From Nymphaea colorata (Eukaryota > Streptophyta > Magnoliopsida > Nymphaeales > Nymphaeaceae): a stretch of DNA of 64,000 bases. The DNA is taken from NCBI RefSeq assembly GCF_008831285.2, contig NC_045140.1:14929796-14993795 (forward strand), in the 5' to 3' direction. Within the stretch, counting starts at the first letter, position 1; each line of letters begins with the position of its first letter. The notes below the pieces were generated by a model that was not told the DNA's origin, did no database searches, and was given only the letters and a program-made list of their open reading frames with translations. This document shows positions 11,531 to 23,833 of the stretch, piece after piece. A program made the position numbers and the translations under genes.

Positions 11531-11709
11531 GAGACAAGGTGTTATCTCCACAGTTGTTTATACCTTGAGATGGACATGTATAACATATCCTCATGCATAC
11601 CCGACTTAAAATTCACAATGGAAAGAAAGAAAACACTTCATAAAACATTTCTTCTTTCTCTCAATGCATGATAAAATATGGAAAGAGTATATCAGCCATT
11701 GATCTGCGG

Positions 11710-12500
11710 AGCTGTGTTCATTTCCTCCATCACATCATTCACAGTTGGCTCTCCTTGATTTTGGGAGATCTACAACAGAAAAAAGCTGAAGTAACAAAAA
11801 AATTTCCCCTTACCTTCTTAAGGAGCAGAGCCATTAGGCAATCACTTCTCATGATTTTTTTTTTAAAAAAGATCTAAAATATATCAAAAAGTGGGATGCT
11901 GAAGTAAATGCCAATGAAACTAATGGAAGACCAGTTGCTGGATTGTCAATAAAGAATTCACATTGCTTAGTTAAAAGCACCCAATCTACTCATCCCCACT
12001 CAACACAATTGACGTTCCGTTCTTTTGATGCCCGTGTAACTTTGAAAAGCTGGCCTATGAGGGAACTAATATCTTGCTGCAAGAGCCTGCAACAATAAAG
12101 TGCAGATATGGCTCAGGTCAATCGAGATAGAATACTTATTGGCTGCTTGCTGACCAGATCAACTAATCAAAATAGGTCTGTTTCTTGGTGGCGTTATAAG
12201 CGCAACTGATCTCCACCAGCAATAATGGTACCATGAATTTTACCAGGTGAGTGAACATGAAAAACTTCAATCCAGTAACAGGTTTCTTGAAAGCGTTGTT
12301 GAGCTCAGACAGAAGCTTCTTTGCAGACGAAATGTAACTCTGGGAACTGAATTTGATACCAAGGTCGTTCTTCACGACAGACAAAGAGCGACGTGCGTGT
12401 GTGTGAGAGAGAGAGAGAGATGGTTATCTGCGGCGGATTGGCGAAGAGGCACAGATCTGAGGAGGAGAGAGCAAATTTATGGCTGCACGCAAGAATGCGA
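11710..12500 (-). other. Possible unassigned minus-strand spliced transcript
   Basis: On the minus strand, a pyrimidine-rich leader-like stretch (about 12500-12385, with (CT)8 and (AC)n) leads into sequence ending CTCACCTG|gtaaaa at about 12245. Acceptor-like sites follow: ttattgttgcag near 12092, and tttttctgttgtag near 11769. The last is followed by 23 codons and a stop (QGEPTVNDVMEEMNTAPQ). In the first exon the frame is closed upstream by TAA and the first in-frame ATG is only five codons from the donor, so a protein is not established. It may be a short gene, a pseudogene or a non-coding RNA. Confidence 0.25.
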
Positions 12501-15052
12501 GGGGAGAACAGAGAATGCAGCAGGGAGGCTTTGATTTTTGTCGAGTAAGGGGAGGTTTTGAGGGTTCGACTTCAATCATTTTGGAGCTTCTCGTTCCAGG
12601 GGTTGGTGCGTTTTGATTAAGAACGCTTTTTTTTTCTGCTCTTGATGGACAGATGGACGCTAGTCTGTCGCCAAGTACTCAGCCTACTTCTGCGGTCAGC
12701 AGCAGATATTTTTTAAAACAGAGTGTCCTCAAAACACTGTGTTACGTAAACCAAACGCAGGATGAGCATTCGGCCGTGTAGTTGCTATATAACAGGTAAA
12801 ATTTATAGTTTGGCAACATCTATTTCTCCTTGTTCTTGTTCGCCGCTTGGTTGGTTGTCTTTCTTATGTTGCTGCAAGTCCTCTGGAGTGAAGGCCACCA
12901 TTTATTGTTGTGCATTTTTTATTCGTTTTGGTGTTATTAAGCTACCAGCTGGAACATGACATGAGAGTAATGAGTTCGGATGGAATTGATGAGGAAAATG
13001 GGTACATGATTGCGAAGTTATTGTTTTACTAAAAACATCCGATAAAATTGGAACCATGCACACAAGATTATTAGCGTGGTAGCACTAACAGATGGGGCTC
13101 CTCCTGCCCCATCTGAAAATTTTGCAAGAACGACTCTTGGCTGCTAGTGCTAAAAGGAGAACATGTTTTATGTTTAGTGCAATCGAAGCCATCGAATCAA
13201 AATATATAAATCTAAACATGTTTTTTGTTACTTCTTTAATAAAACTGAGAGCACCTTCCAAAGGACATAACTTCTTGAGAAAGCGTTACACCAAAGTCTA
13301 TATAATTGGGCCTTGTTGAAGATGTGCATTCAAATATTAGTATATGGAATTGTGCTTTTCTATTGGTAAGCATGGCACGTCATGCATGACACGAATCACG
13401 ATTGACGACCTCGTTTGATTTTCATCATATTTTTAAGGCAAAACTTTACGTCTTAAACTAACTATTGATTATTTTTTATAAGCAAAAGATTAAATTTACC
13501 CGATACAGGCCACGCGCATTGAATTCGAGATATTTTTTGCAGATTATTCAACAGCTTTAGGATTGAAGTATGCACAAACGAATATTGGGTTGGTTCTAAA
13601 ATTTAAAACCGGGTCGACTTTTCAGGTTTGGATCGCGCGATGGGCCCATACCCGCCAATACGGTTTCTGTCATGGGCCTACGCACGTAACCGGCGTAGCG
13701 CGGAGCGACGTTCAAAAACAAAAGAGAGCCCCACCGTCGAAGTTCCCGCCTACGGTGGTGTAAAGAATTCGTCTCCGATGAGAAATTACTAATATACCCC
13801 TATCTTTTGAAATTGCCCTTCGCCCGCCGAGAGTTGCGATGAAAAATCGCATTGGATTCGCAGTGTCGCCACCGCCGTGCCCGACATTCGCTCATTTACG
13901 AAAATATCCTCCCTGCACGTCGCAGAGACAAACGCAGCCAGCGGCTCGTGACTCGTCCTTCTCAGTTCATAAATTCTTCTTCCAAATCCCATACGTAGCT
14001 CTTCAATCAATGTGCACAAACATACCTGCCCCATTTATGAAGGATCAATGTATACAGCAACCTTCGAAGCATGAACAATGTTATATGGTTCCCAATGGTT
14101 CATATTTATTCTTTCAATAAATTAGAGGTGGGTATGAGCAATAAATCTTACGAGAACAATAGCATGTGAAAAATCGAGCATCTGGCTTTTAATTTATTCT
14201 TGTTTCCTGCTCCCAGCCTTTAATGGTACTTATTCTCATTGAATGTTAAGCAAGTACAGTTCGCAACAACCATACTAGTTATCTTCATCAACAAAATAAG
14301 ATTTTTTTTTTTCCAAAACAAAAAATCAATACAAATCTTCCCTTTTATGGTTCTCTTGTTCATTCCCAAATATATAGTATATACAACTCGGGACATAGTC
14401 AATCTTACCATTGTCTGGTTCTCACCAGTTCTAAACCACCCGCACTAGAACCTTTGAACGGCTTATAAGTTCCAAGATATTGAAACATGTGGAGATCGTT
14501 TGGCATCGTTGTTCTTGTCCATTAAATTAATTTAGGATAGATTCATAAAAACACCAATGTTAGATGGTGCTAATCGCCGAGACTATCCAAGCCCTGGCTC
14601 GGCGAGGAATCTTATGCATTGGTCATTTTGTTTAAAGGGCACGGCTATTTTAGAGTTTAAATAAATGACGAGTGTTTGAAGAAAGGGTATATTGGTAGTT
14701 TAGTGTTTTTGATACGACCCTCCGATGGCGGGAAATCGGGTCCATGATTGACGTAGAATCTCCTGAATTTCAATTTACTAAAATCTCCTCGCTCACTCGT
14801 CCCATTCATGTCAAACGCAGTTTGGACAAAAAGAACCTCTCCGCTAATCTTCAGGTAAACTTTACACTTCCAGGTGACTGAAATTTAGTATTGCTGGGAA
14901 AACGTTGTTAGGTTTTTAAACAAGACGATCGTAAAGATTGCTTTAGAAACCTGAACTAGTTATGTTACGTCTAATTTCAAAAACATCTTTCTTTCCAAAG
15001 AAGTAAAATCTGGAAATTACAAACTGAATGTTTTCAAGACATGATTCATTTT

Positions 15053-15121
15053 AGGGGCATTTGACAATGGAACATTTAAGCACAAAATCAGTCTCGAATG
15101 TTCCTATTGTCAAATACTCTT
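15053..15121. mobile_element. Small MITE-like inverted-repeat element
   Basis: The left arm gcatttgacaatggaacatt and the right arm aatgttcctattgtcaaata are near-perfect reverse complements (one interior indel-like difference) around an 18-20 nt centre. The whole is under 70 bp, so it can only be a non-autonomous relic or a hairpin-forming MITE. Confidence 0.65.
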
Positions 15122-15204
15122 GTTAGGTGAATTCATGCATTTTTTTTATAACCAACGGTGCATGAATTTGGATCCACCAAACATACAATAAGTGACAGTT
15201 AAAA

Positions 15205-15352
15205 GGTTGCATTTGATAAGACTTATATCTTAGATTCTAGGGGTGCATTAAATAAAAGGTGTACTTTGAAATAATGAATTTTAAATTCATGTTACATGTT
15301 AAAAAAAAAAGGCAGACCTTAGATCCATGACATCCGTTAAAACAAACACAAC
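15205..15352. mobile_element. MITE-like element, GGTTGCATTTGAT end
   Basis: It begins with the same 13 bases as the element at 37002 and ends in the related word aaaacaaacacaac. Its interior has the cttagat/agatcc words seen in the other copies. No coding capacity. Confidence 0.4.
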
Positions 15353-15599
15353 AAGCTAAAAACTGGCAAAGTCTGAAACTTGAACAATGTGCTCCATTTT
15401 TAGCACTCCGCCGCCGATGGCCAAAGGAGGGCATCCGGCCAAGGGGGGCAGGAGCCCCGTGTCATTTTAGCCTTTATCAAGGAGAAAGTCGGCAAAAAGC
15501 AGCACTCGCTTTTGACTATCAAGATTTGGGATATAATGCGTACTTAAATTGAAAGGAGGAGGGCAGTTTCGGCAAGCGCTGTCGTCACTCATCCCTCCT

Positions 15600-15702
15600 G
15601 CCCTCTGCATAAGCGTTCCGGTGGAATACGCTTGGAGAGAAGAAGGAACAAATTCTCACGCTCCTTCTCCTCCCTTTCCTTCTCTCAGGTACGCGTATCC
15701 AG

Positions 15703-15749
<47 letters not shown>

Positions 15750-15992
15750 GTGCTCTGCGTTTGAAGATCCTTCTGCCATTAAAGAATTCATTTCTTCACC
15801 AGTCTGAGATCTCTTCGTTCTGTTGTCTTCTGCTTTTTCTTTCGCCATTTCTTGCACAACTCGGGATTGTCGCCTTTACGTGCGAGTTTTTTTTATCCGC
15901 CTTGCTTTCTAGGCACTTTCTGGGGTCAGGTGTAGAGGTGATCGTGATTGCAGAGGCGAATTCCTGGTTCGCCCTGCGCAGAGTTTTCGGTA
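15600..15992 (+). other. 5' UTR of the unrecognised 1032-aa gene
   Basis: This ATG-free leader runs up to the start codon at 15993. It contains the (TC)n tract at 15707-15745. A further leader intron is possible (ctctcag|gtacgc at 15688 to gctttctag at about 15911) but not required. The spacing and pyrimidine-rich character are typical of a plant leader. Confidence 0.5.
15707..15745 (+). repeat. (TC)n tract in a 5' leader
   Basis: About 19 TC units in the leader of the unrecognised 1032-aa gene. Such CT tracts are common in plant leaders and core promoters. Confidence 0.95.
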
Positions 15993-18900
15993 ATGGTGAG
16001 TTGAAGCCAGTCCTCATGCTTCCCTTTCCCTATTGGCTTTGTAATTTAGTTTTCTCTAAAAGCTTTTAGATCAGTTGTCTGGTTCGACTTTCGAGTTTCC
16101 TAAAACATTGGCGTGTCATGTGCAATTTAGTTTGTTGAAATGTGCTTTTGCATGTATCTTCTGCTTTCGAGTGATTGGGATGTTGCATCCTCGGTGTTAT
16201 GTAAAGGATGAGGAATCAATGTTTCGAGAATTCTTCTTTCTCCTCCTCCGCTTCTCTGTTAATTCAGTCGGCGATTGCTTTTCTGAAAGTATATATTGTT
16301 TTTCTTCGTGCGAAGTTTATTGGAGTTTGTTTGTCCGATATGAAGATCATGGTTATTTCAACATTTCACGAGTATTTCCCTTCAAAATCTGGTTTTCGAC
16401 TGAATATTTTTCACATGATTTATGAAGTTTCTCTGCTGTTTTCCGAATAAAATAGAGTCGCGAGCTCCTGTTTCCTCCCCCTTTTTCTCCATTATTTCGA
16501 GAATATCAGAAATGAATTCCTCTAGTTCTTGGTTTTTTATTATATGTTTTAGGTGGTGATCCTGGTTTCGAGGATGCCGAGCTAACTAACATAAAATTTG
16601 TCTGAATTTAGAGAGAGAATGAATGAAGAAATGCTTCTAGTTTTGCTTATAATCCAAGTGAGCGCTTGTGTGGTGGTTCAAATTGTCAGAGTACAGGCGC
16701 GCAGTTTGGCATTAACCATTCTTGTGATCAGAGGCTACTAGATGTCATCCAATAGAGTGATAGATTTAGCTCTGGTTTAGCAGTTCTTAGAAATTTAATA
16801 TGTAATTTGAACTATAGGTTAATATAACCCAGTGGTCATGAAATTTGGTTCCCGACATTGTTTCTACGGAAGGTAGCCACGCGAAACCCAAACGGATGGA
16901 TACGGATTTTACCCAAAGCAAGATGGTGCGCTTGTCCGAATCGTGATGGTGTTGATTCAGCCATTCTTACTCGTCATTTGAATTGCTTTTGTTCTTTTTG
17001 ATATTTTTTTTCTTGCCAATACTAAGCAGGAAGGTCATCAAAATCTTTCGCGTGCTGCGTGCACCTTTTTTTTTTTTTTTTTTATATCCTTTCAACTGTT
17101 GACCCGATGGATGCTATTCATCCACACTACAGCATATATTTGTTTTCTCGTTTTTCCTAGGCGTTTCTATGAGCGTCTTTCTGCTTTCATTTTATTTCGG
17201 GTGTGGAAAAAGGGCATGGGTCATCAATATCCCTGGGCTTGGATTAAGAACCAGTGTTCTCTGAATCGGCCTGATTCGGTCGATTCAAATATAATTGGTG
17301 GCCGATCCAAGGGTGCGATGTGCCACCTTTTAACTGTTTTTTAAATGCTTTATTTTTTTAAATTTTTAATTAATTGGTACATAATTGATCTCTTTAATAT
17401 GGCCGATTAATGGTTAAACTGGCCTATTTGGTTCAGAAACCGATTTTTACAACGTTTACTTGAACTTGGCTTAGTCAGATTGTAGTTCTAATTCTTGTAT
17501 GGAACTTTTTTCAACTTATTGGAATTATTTTCAAGTTCCACTCAATTCCACAAATAACCACAGATGCTTAAGAATAGAAAAACGATTTACTCAAAACCAG
17601 CTTTTCCTGTTAAGATTAATAATGATCTTTACTAAATTTCACATGGTACTTGACGTGACCTTTTTGTGGGTGTCACTGACTAACATGCCGTTTTCTGTAA
17701 AGTTTTTTATGTCGTTAGAATATTAACATTTAGGAGTAAATTTCATATGTCCCCCGGGTATACCACTGGTCCACCTCTTGCCCCATTTGCCACCACACTC
17801 TGAATTAGATTGCTGTGAAAATAGTTGTTAAACAGCTGCTTGATCTCCACCTTATCGCATGAGTAGTTGTTGATTCCATGGAGCTACATTTTCCACTGGG
17901 AAATTAACTGGACTATCTCTTTTTGTTTCTCAGTGTTATATCGCTTAGATATGGTTGGCATTGATTTGGCCCATCAAACAGTACAGAATTTCACATGGCT
18001 TTAACCTTTTGGACGTGAGTTGGTGAAGTGCATTAAAAGTGTTTTAGCTTACAAGGATATTACTATTGCTGTTCATTAGTAAGTTGTATGTTAGCTTGTC
18101 TACGGTGCTTTAAGAAAACCTGCCTATTCATGATATGATCCTGTTGCAGCTGGTTTTCTGTATTTCTGTCATATTAATTTTTTTTTCCCCAAGCAGGCAA
18201 CTGTGGTGCTTGTTGGTGAAGAGAATACTAGAGATTCTGGTCTTGATGTTTCCATGTCTCAAGTGCCAATGGAAAGTTTGCATGCCGTTGTTAAACCTGC
18301 TGTGATTAGTGATTTTAGCAATGCTATTCCCATGCAATCTTATGAGCACCTAGACTCAAGCTCCAATGTTTGGCCCGAGAAGATGATAGATGGAGGGCTT
18401 GACAGCAATGAGAACCTTTCCCCTCTTAATGAGTCACCAGTTCTAGAAAATGAACTGAATCCAGGTGCAGGTGGGAGCTTTACTTCCAACAAACCAGTGG
18501 TGGTTTTTACCATGACATATGATAGCATAGGTGGCTTCGGTGAAATTGATGGTGGTGAGCAACTTTCTCTTTCTACAGAGATTGACATGGAGCTGGGTAA
18601 TGCAAGTTTGTGCACAGAAGGTGGAATTTCTGATTCAATCAAAGTAGTATCAATCCTTCCCATAGCCGGTATTAATTTGTGTTGTCCTAATCCTGCAGGA
18701 TATTTGGACTTGGCGGACTCATGTTCCGGCACATTGTCCGAGGAGGTGAGTGATCAAGGCATTTGTGAAAACGGGAAACTTTTGCCTCATGAGGAGTCAC
18801 ATATTCAAGAAAATGAATTGAATCTGGACACAAAAGATCAAAGATTTGCTTCAAACAAGTCAGCAACTGTTGTTGCTAGGATGGATGAGGATATGCCTGA

Positions 18901-21727
18901 ACTTCATATAAACAATGGTAATCATTCTCTTGCTGTGGACATTGGCGCAAAGCTGGATGATAAAAATTTGTGTGGAAAAGATGTGTGTTGTGAGGATGAG
19001 GTTGATTTTGGTTATCAGCATGTTAATTTGAATAGAGGGTACCATGTTCAGGCTCTTGAGGTGGCATCACACTCTGATAAAGGACTTGTAGATGCTGCTG
19101 AAACATTTCCTGATGATGATCTCATCATGCCTGTTGTTTCATCCAGGTTTGGATTTGACAATAACTCTAAAAGTGAAAGTTTGATGACAAGTGACCACGT
19201 AGAAGAAGGCAATATCCAGAATATGGTAGAAGCGAAATCATCAGTTCCTGAAGAACATTGTCTAGACCATGAAAATTGTGGAATTGATAAAGAGCTTGAG
19301 GAGCAGTGCAAGCATGACAGCTTGCTGGTGGATAAGCATGTTCAGGGCAAGGTTTTTGATGATGAGCTCGACCTTGAGGTGGTAGAAGTTAATTATGATC
19401 ATTGTAGACACAATGGAGATTCTAAAGTAGATGAAAGAGATAAAGAAACTCAAAATGCTGTTAATATTCACCATCAGAGTACCAGCATAGAGAATCAGAT
19501 TGCAGATGGAGTTTCCAAGATGCCTTTGGTCATGCCACAGCCAGGAAAGCTGTTGATGGAGGACACAAATACAAGAACTTTTGAAACAGTTTCCTTTGAA
19601 GCATTGAATGTCTTGGAAAGCTCTCTAGTTGAATCCTCTTCAGGAATGAAATCTTTCACTGTGCAGCATGAGACAGATATACTGTTTGATGATGGGGATC
19701 AACATATTGATGTTGCAAGAGAGATTGGGGTCGGTGCTTCTGCCATTAACATGCTCCAGAATTCTGATTTGTGTCCCACAGATCAGGTGGAGGTTCAAAC
19801 CACATCTGCTATCCTGGATGAAAAATTTAGTGAAGTAAATATGCTGGAAGAGTCTCGACCGTTTGATGACCTTTGTGGTTTAGTTAGAGGTTTCAACAGT
19901 TCACCACAATTTAGTTCTTCAGGTGTGGGGAAACCTCCTGAGACAATTCAGTGTGTCAACAAGTTTTCTGATTCTGGACATTTTGCACATTCTTCATTTG
20001 TTGAGGTTTCTATGATGGAGGGGAATGCTGAAGGAGTTGGTCCTGTAATTGTTGAGGACCACACCTACTTTGATCAATCTTTTGACCCTGCACATGTAAA
20101 GTATTATGGATCCAATTTGAAAAGCGATGGACAAGCAAACCTGGAAGAGGCTGATTTGAGCTCCGATCACATATCGTCCTTCTTTTTATCAGACAATCTT
20201 TTCACTCCATTTAGTTATTTTCGACGAAGAGATGGTGAGATTGAATGGGATCCAAGCTTAAGTACTGAAGAACTGCTGCAGCTATCGTACTCTGAAGTGG
20301 ACAAGGAGATGGGACTTGAACATGTGCCTTATTCTGTTGTTAATTTGGATGAAAGTCCTGTGTGTGGTACCACAGATACCTTGTGCATAAACCTCAGTAT
20401 GAAGGAGAAAGAGGTTGATCCTACAGATCTGGCTGAACCAGGGGACTCTGGCAATATGCATCTTGCTGATGAACAACATGAAACATGTTGTTTAACTAAC
20501 TTTCCTTTTGAGAAGCATGGGGGCAGCCCTATTACAGGGTATGGAGCTGTGACTGGTGAAGTAGAAAAGGACGGATCTATCTCATCATCTTCTTCATCAG
20601 GAGTTGATGAAAGGCAAAGGGAGCCTTTTGACGAAAATCATTCATTTGTTGTTTACCAAACTGAATCAGATCCAGCTACTATTAATGATTGGCTTGATCG
20701 TCATGATTCTGTAAATTCCCAGGATATTGGTGCAGAACCTAATGATACTGAGATGCCAAGGGGAGTTTCAGAAGGCCAATCGGGTAAAGTGAGCAAACTT
20801 GACATCAGTGAGAAGTACAAAATGGTGTATACTGTTGATGAAACAGTAGCCACAGCCAAATCAGATCAGGAAAAGTTTAGTTATACTGATGAAACTGTAG
20901 GGAGTGAGGAAGAAATATTCACTGGATCTGCTGATTCTTCAGCTTCTGAGTCGGAACATCATGCTGGAGAACATTCCTCGTGTGATGGAAGTTCACCTTT
21001 ACTGAGTTCTCAAGTTGAATATACTGCAACTTCTAGTACAGCAGACAAACAATGGGCGGAACCTTATCAGTTCACGGCTTCCAGATCTGCTGGCTATGAT
21101 TTTCATTTTCGTGGTGCCAGTAAGTTGGTGGGCCAATTTGATGAGTGCCTGGCAAAGGAATGTGAAGAGATTAGGAAAGATGAAGTGCAGCCTGAGCAGG
21201 TAAGAGCGGTAAGTTCTATACTATATTTTTTATGTTAATTATTGCTGCCATAATGTTATAATTCTTGAGGTGTACTGATGGTTCATATGCTTGTTAAATA
21301 TCAGGCTAACATGTTTGCATGAGGCTTCAATGCCAGGCCCCTTTTTGATTAGTTAGATTAACATTATCATGACCTATCCAATAATGAAATAGCAAAGAAT
21401 CTTTTGCTAAAATTACTAAATAATCAATTTGTACTCTTTGGTAGTTTGATCAAGCAATTAATCGGACTTGCAAGTTGCCAGGTCCCTGCTGGGTTCAATT
21501 TGTCCTCGGACCCTCCTGTTGTTGAGTCTCATTTCAGTTGCTTAAACTTGTTTGCATTTGTCCATGCACAAAACCTTGCATATGAAACCTTTCAACTTCA
21601 AATAGTATTTACTTTCTATGCTTTCTCTTCTCAGGATAAATATTCTGATAGAACCCTGACTTGTAAGCGAGCTTCTTTTCAAGAATGCTGTGGTGTCTGG
21701 GATTGGATTCGTGGATTTCGTGGATAA
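15993..21727 (+). CDS. Unrecognised acidic Ser/Asp/Glu-rich plant protein, about 1032 aa
   Basis: I do not recognise this family. The coding exons are 15993-15995 (the ATG alone, ATG|gtgagt), 18197-21199 (acceptor ccaagcag|GCA, donor GAGCAG|gtaaga) and 21635-21727 (acceptor ttctcag|GAT, stop TAA). Every join is phase 0 and the protein begins MATVVLVGEEN. The ATG at 15993 is the first ATG downstream of about 15550, and the leader carries a long (TC)n tract. The large exon is a single 3-kb open frame rich in Asp, Glu and Ser. It shows no transmembrane segment and no obvious catalytic motif, and looks mostly disordered, with loosely repeated blocks such as LPHEESHIQENELNLD near LNESPVLENELNP. 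The better-ordered part is near the C-terminus: IEWDPSLSTEELLQLSYSEV, then AGYDFHFRGASKLVGQFDEC, then the basic, aromatic tail CCGVWDWIRGFRG in the last exon. If the last intron is retained, the protein ends within 13 codons. A nuclear or scaffold role would be a guess. Confidence 0.82.
15996..18196 (+). other. Intron 1 of the unrecognised gene, with repeat-like insert
   Basis: The 2.2-kb intron (gtgagt...caagcag) separates the ATG-only coding exon from the main exon. It includes a poly(T) run near 17067-17083 and, at about 17240-17480, a patch of CGGCC/CGATT-type dyads (aatcggcctgattcggtcga and a later ggttcagaaaccgatt) resembling a small non-autonomous element. No coding signal is seen. Confidence 0.45.
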
Positions 21728-23833
21728 AGGTTGACTTGATCAATATTGCCGAAATTTCTGAGCGAAGCAAGTGAAAATTTGTTCCAAATGAGAGCAACAT
21801 GATAAGTTCTCATTGTTTGCAGGTTCTTAAGTAGGTTAGCTGGTTCTATGATCTGTTTACTTTCTTCTGTTAGCCTTCTTTTGTAGCTTTTCGTTAGGTG
21901 ATATGATCGGTTTCAAAGTAATGGTGTTAAAAGGGACTCTAGTGAGCTTCGTTCTTGTAAGATGTCATATATAGTAAATATGTTAAATGGGTATACTTTC
22001 AGTATCATTTGGGAGTTTCCCGTTGTGAAAAAGCTTAGTTTGCTGGTAAATGTTTCTGTTTGTCATCAGGTCATGCTTTCAATGCATTGAAGCACTTCTT
22101 TCTCTAGATTGTTGTATGTGGAACTGGAAAACTTTGAGTCGACCAACGGAAAATATGTTTGAATCCATCAATTTCGTTTTCATTGACATGAATGAAAACA
22201 GAAAATGTAAAGGGGGTCTTGCAGCAAGGCAGTGTTCTGTTGCTGGAGTTGATTTGTTTCTAATGCTGGAGAAATTGCCAGCTGATTTTTGTTGAATTTG
22301 AAGAACTACAGTAGGGCATCAAGCATCCCAACAACAGTGATTCGACATGCCTACAAGCCAGGAAGATTCTCGGCTATTGTCCATCTCATGTCGAAGAAAC
22401 AGCTGTCTTCATGCGCACGCCGAATATAAGCTTCTGTCTGGCGGCCATTGTTAGTCGTGCGCTTGCCGTTGTTCTGCAGGCACCAGTGGCATAACCTTAA
22501 ACGAAATCCACCGCACGGGAGAGGAGGGGAAACCGAACTTAGTGCGTGTAAGCTGGTTGAATATGGATCAGCGAATCACATAAGAAATCAGACTAATACC
22601 AGATGCAGGACAGCCTAAATAAGCAAAGACACTCCATCCGCAACCCGTTCATGAATCTGCACCTTATTCTATGTCTGGATCTAAAAAAAAAAAAAACAAC
22701 ACAAGATCCATTTATGTAATTATTGGAAATTTGGGAATATAAATTCGTATAGCCTTTTTCATACCGACAAAAATGTTTTGCAGCCAGCAAAAAATGGAGT
22801 CTTCCGGGTTAAACATTTGTACTAACTCTTGATCTTGTTATGTTTATTTTTCTGGTTGTATTGGATTATGTTGAAGCTGAAACGAGCTTATTCATTATTA
22901 AAAAACCGGGAGATCTTTGTGAATGGTGGAACGACCTTTTTGTGCTTTCCGGTTAATACAACGGAAAATATAGGTTTCATCTTGCTCTTTTCTTAAATCC
23001 CACAAGAAATGGAAAATTACGGTCTTGATCTGAGACAAATAAAAATTAAATGCTTTAGGGCCAAAGAGGCATTCACATTCTTTTCCTATAAAATAAGATT
23101 TATACAAGGTTTATAAAATTTACAAAAAAGCATCTAATGTTTAGTCAATAATAAATGATTGTTCAATTTTTCATATAAAATGACAAAGTACCCCTATGGA
23201 AGAAAAAAAGGAAGACCCTGATTTTTTCCATGCTCAAGGATGCAACGCTAGCATACTTAGCTTCTGACCTAGTTCAACTTTGAAAATTTTAGGCTAATTC
23301 CTTGTCCAGGTTTATAGAAAGCACCTAACCCAGTTAGCTTTGTATCTCAAATTTGCACCTCATGAGGTTTGTTACAAGTGGTTATATGTTGCCATGTATT
23401 GTTGTTTAGTTGTATAATCGTGAAAACTTGTATTTTTTTCATTTTCTTATTAATTTCATATATTTTAATTATTCAGTGACTACTAGGCGTATGCTTCAAT
23501 GCCTCTGGGCCTACGACAAATTGAATGCCTTGCTTTGGGTCAATATTGGTCTCATCTCATCTAATTTGTCCAACTACGCTGGGATGGTTATGTATGGTAT
23601 GGGTAAGTAGAAGGGGGGACCTTACCGGTCGAACCCCCCTCGTCTACCTCCTCTGTTTTTTCGGTTTTGAGGCGACGGCTTCTGAGGCTTCATTCGGCCT
23701 ACTCTAGGCGGTACCGCCTTACCCCATGCATAGTCATAAGAAGAGAGAAGCACGTCGGTCGCTCTCAGTTTCGAACCCTAACCCCAGCAACCCCTCCTTC
23801 TCTCTCTCTCTCTCTCTCTCTGAAGTCTGAACC
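21728..23833. other. 3' UTR of the unrecognised gene and OSB promoter region
   Basis: The first few hundred bases are the likely 3' UTR. An 81-codon frame at 22050-22295 has no motifs. The sequence from about 23480 becomes GC-richer and leads to the (CT)n tract and the OSB ATG. No additional gene is supported. Confidence 0.4.
23799..23821 (+). repeat. (CT)n tract just upstream of the OSB start codon
   Basis: About 11 CT units end 12 bases before the OSB ATG at 23834, so the tract is within the leader. Confidence 0.93.

Larger units (their letters stand above)
12540..15550. other. Intergenic, MITE-bearing, no gene recognised
   Basis: Only short frames without motifs are present. Repeats here include the small inverted-repeat element at 15053-15121, an element bounded by GGTTGCATTTGAT and AAACAAACACAAC at 15205-15352, and a GC-richer patch at 13600-13960. 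The part after about 15400 is the likely promoter of the + strand gene that follows. Confidence 0.4.

Noticed and set aside
11168-11594. Arg-rich frames on both strands of the GC-rich island
   Set aside because: Simultaneous long frames on both strands are expected from CGTCGCC repeats; no domain, no splice context.
12163-12384. 73-codon minus-strand frame (SVVKNDLGIKFSSQ...)
   Set aside because: It opens on TTG; the first in-frame ATG lies five codons before a likely splice donor and the frame is closed upstream by TAA. Kept only as part of a possible transcript.
15585-15857. 90-codon minus-strand frame with an Arg-Glu repeat
   Set aside because: The repeat is the translated (GA)n complement of the leader microsatellite, antisense to a supported leader; not a gene.
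22050-22295. 81-codon frame after the unrecognised gene
   Set aside because: It lies where the 3' UTR is expected, starts mid-UTR and has no motif.
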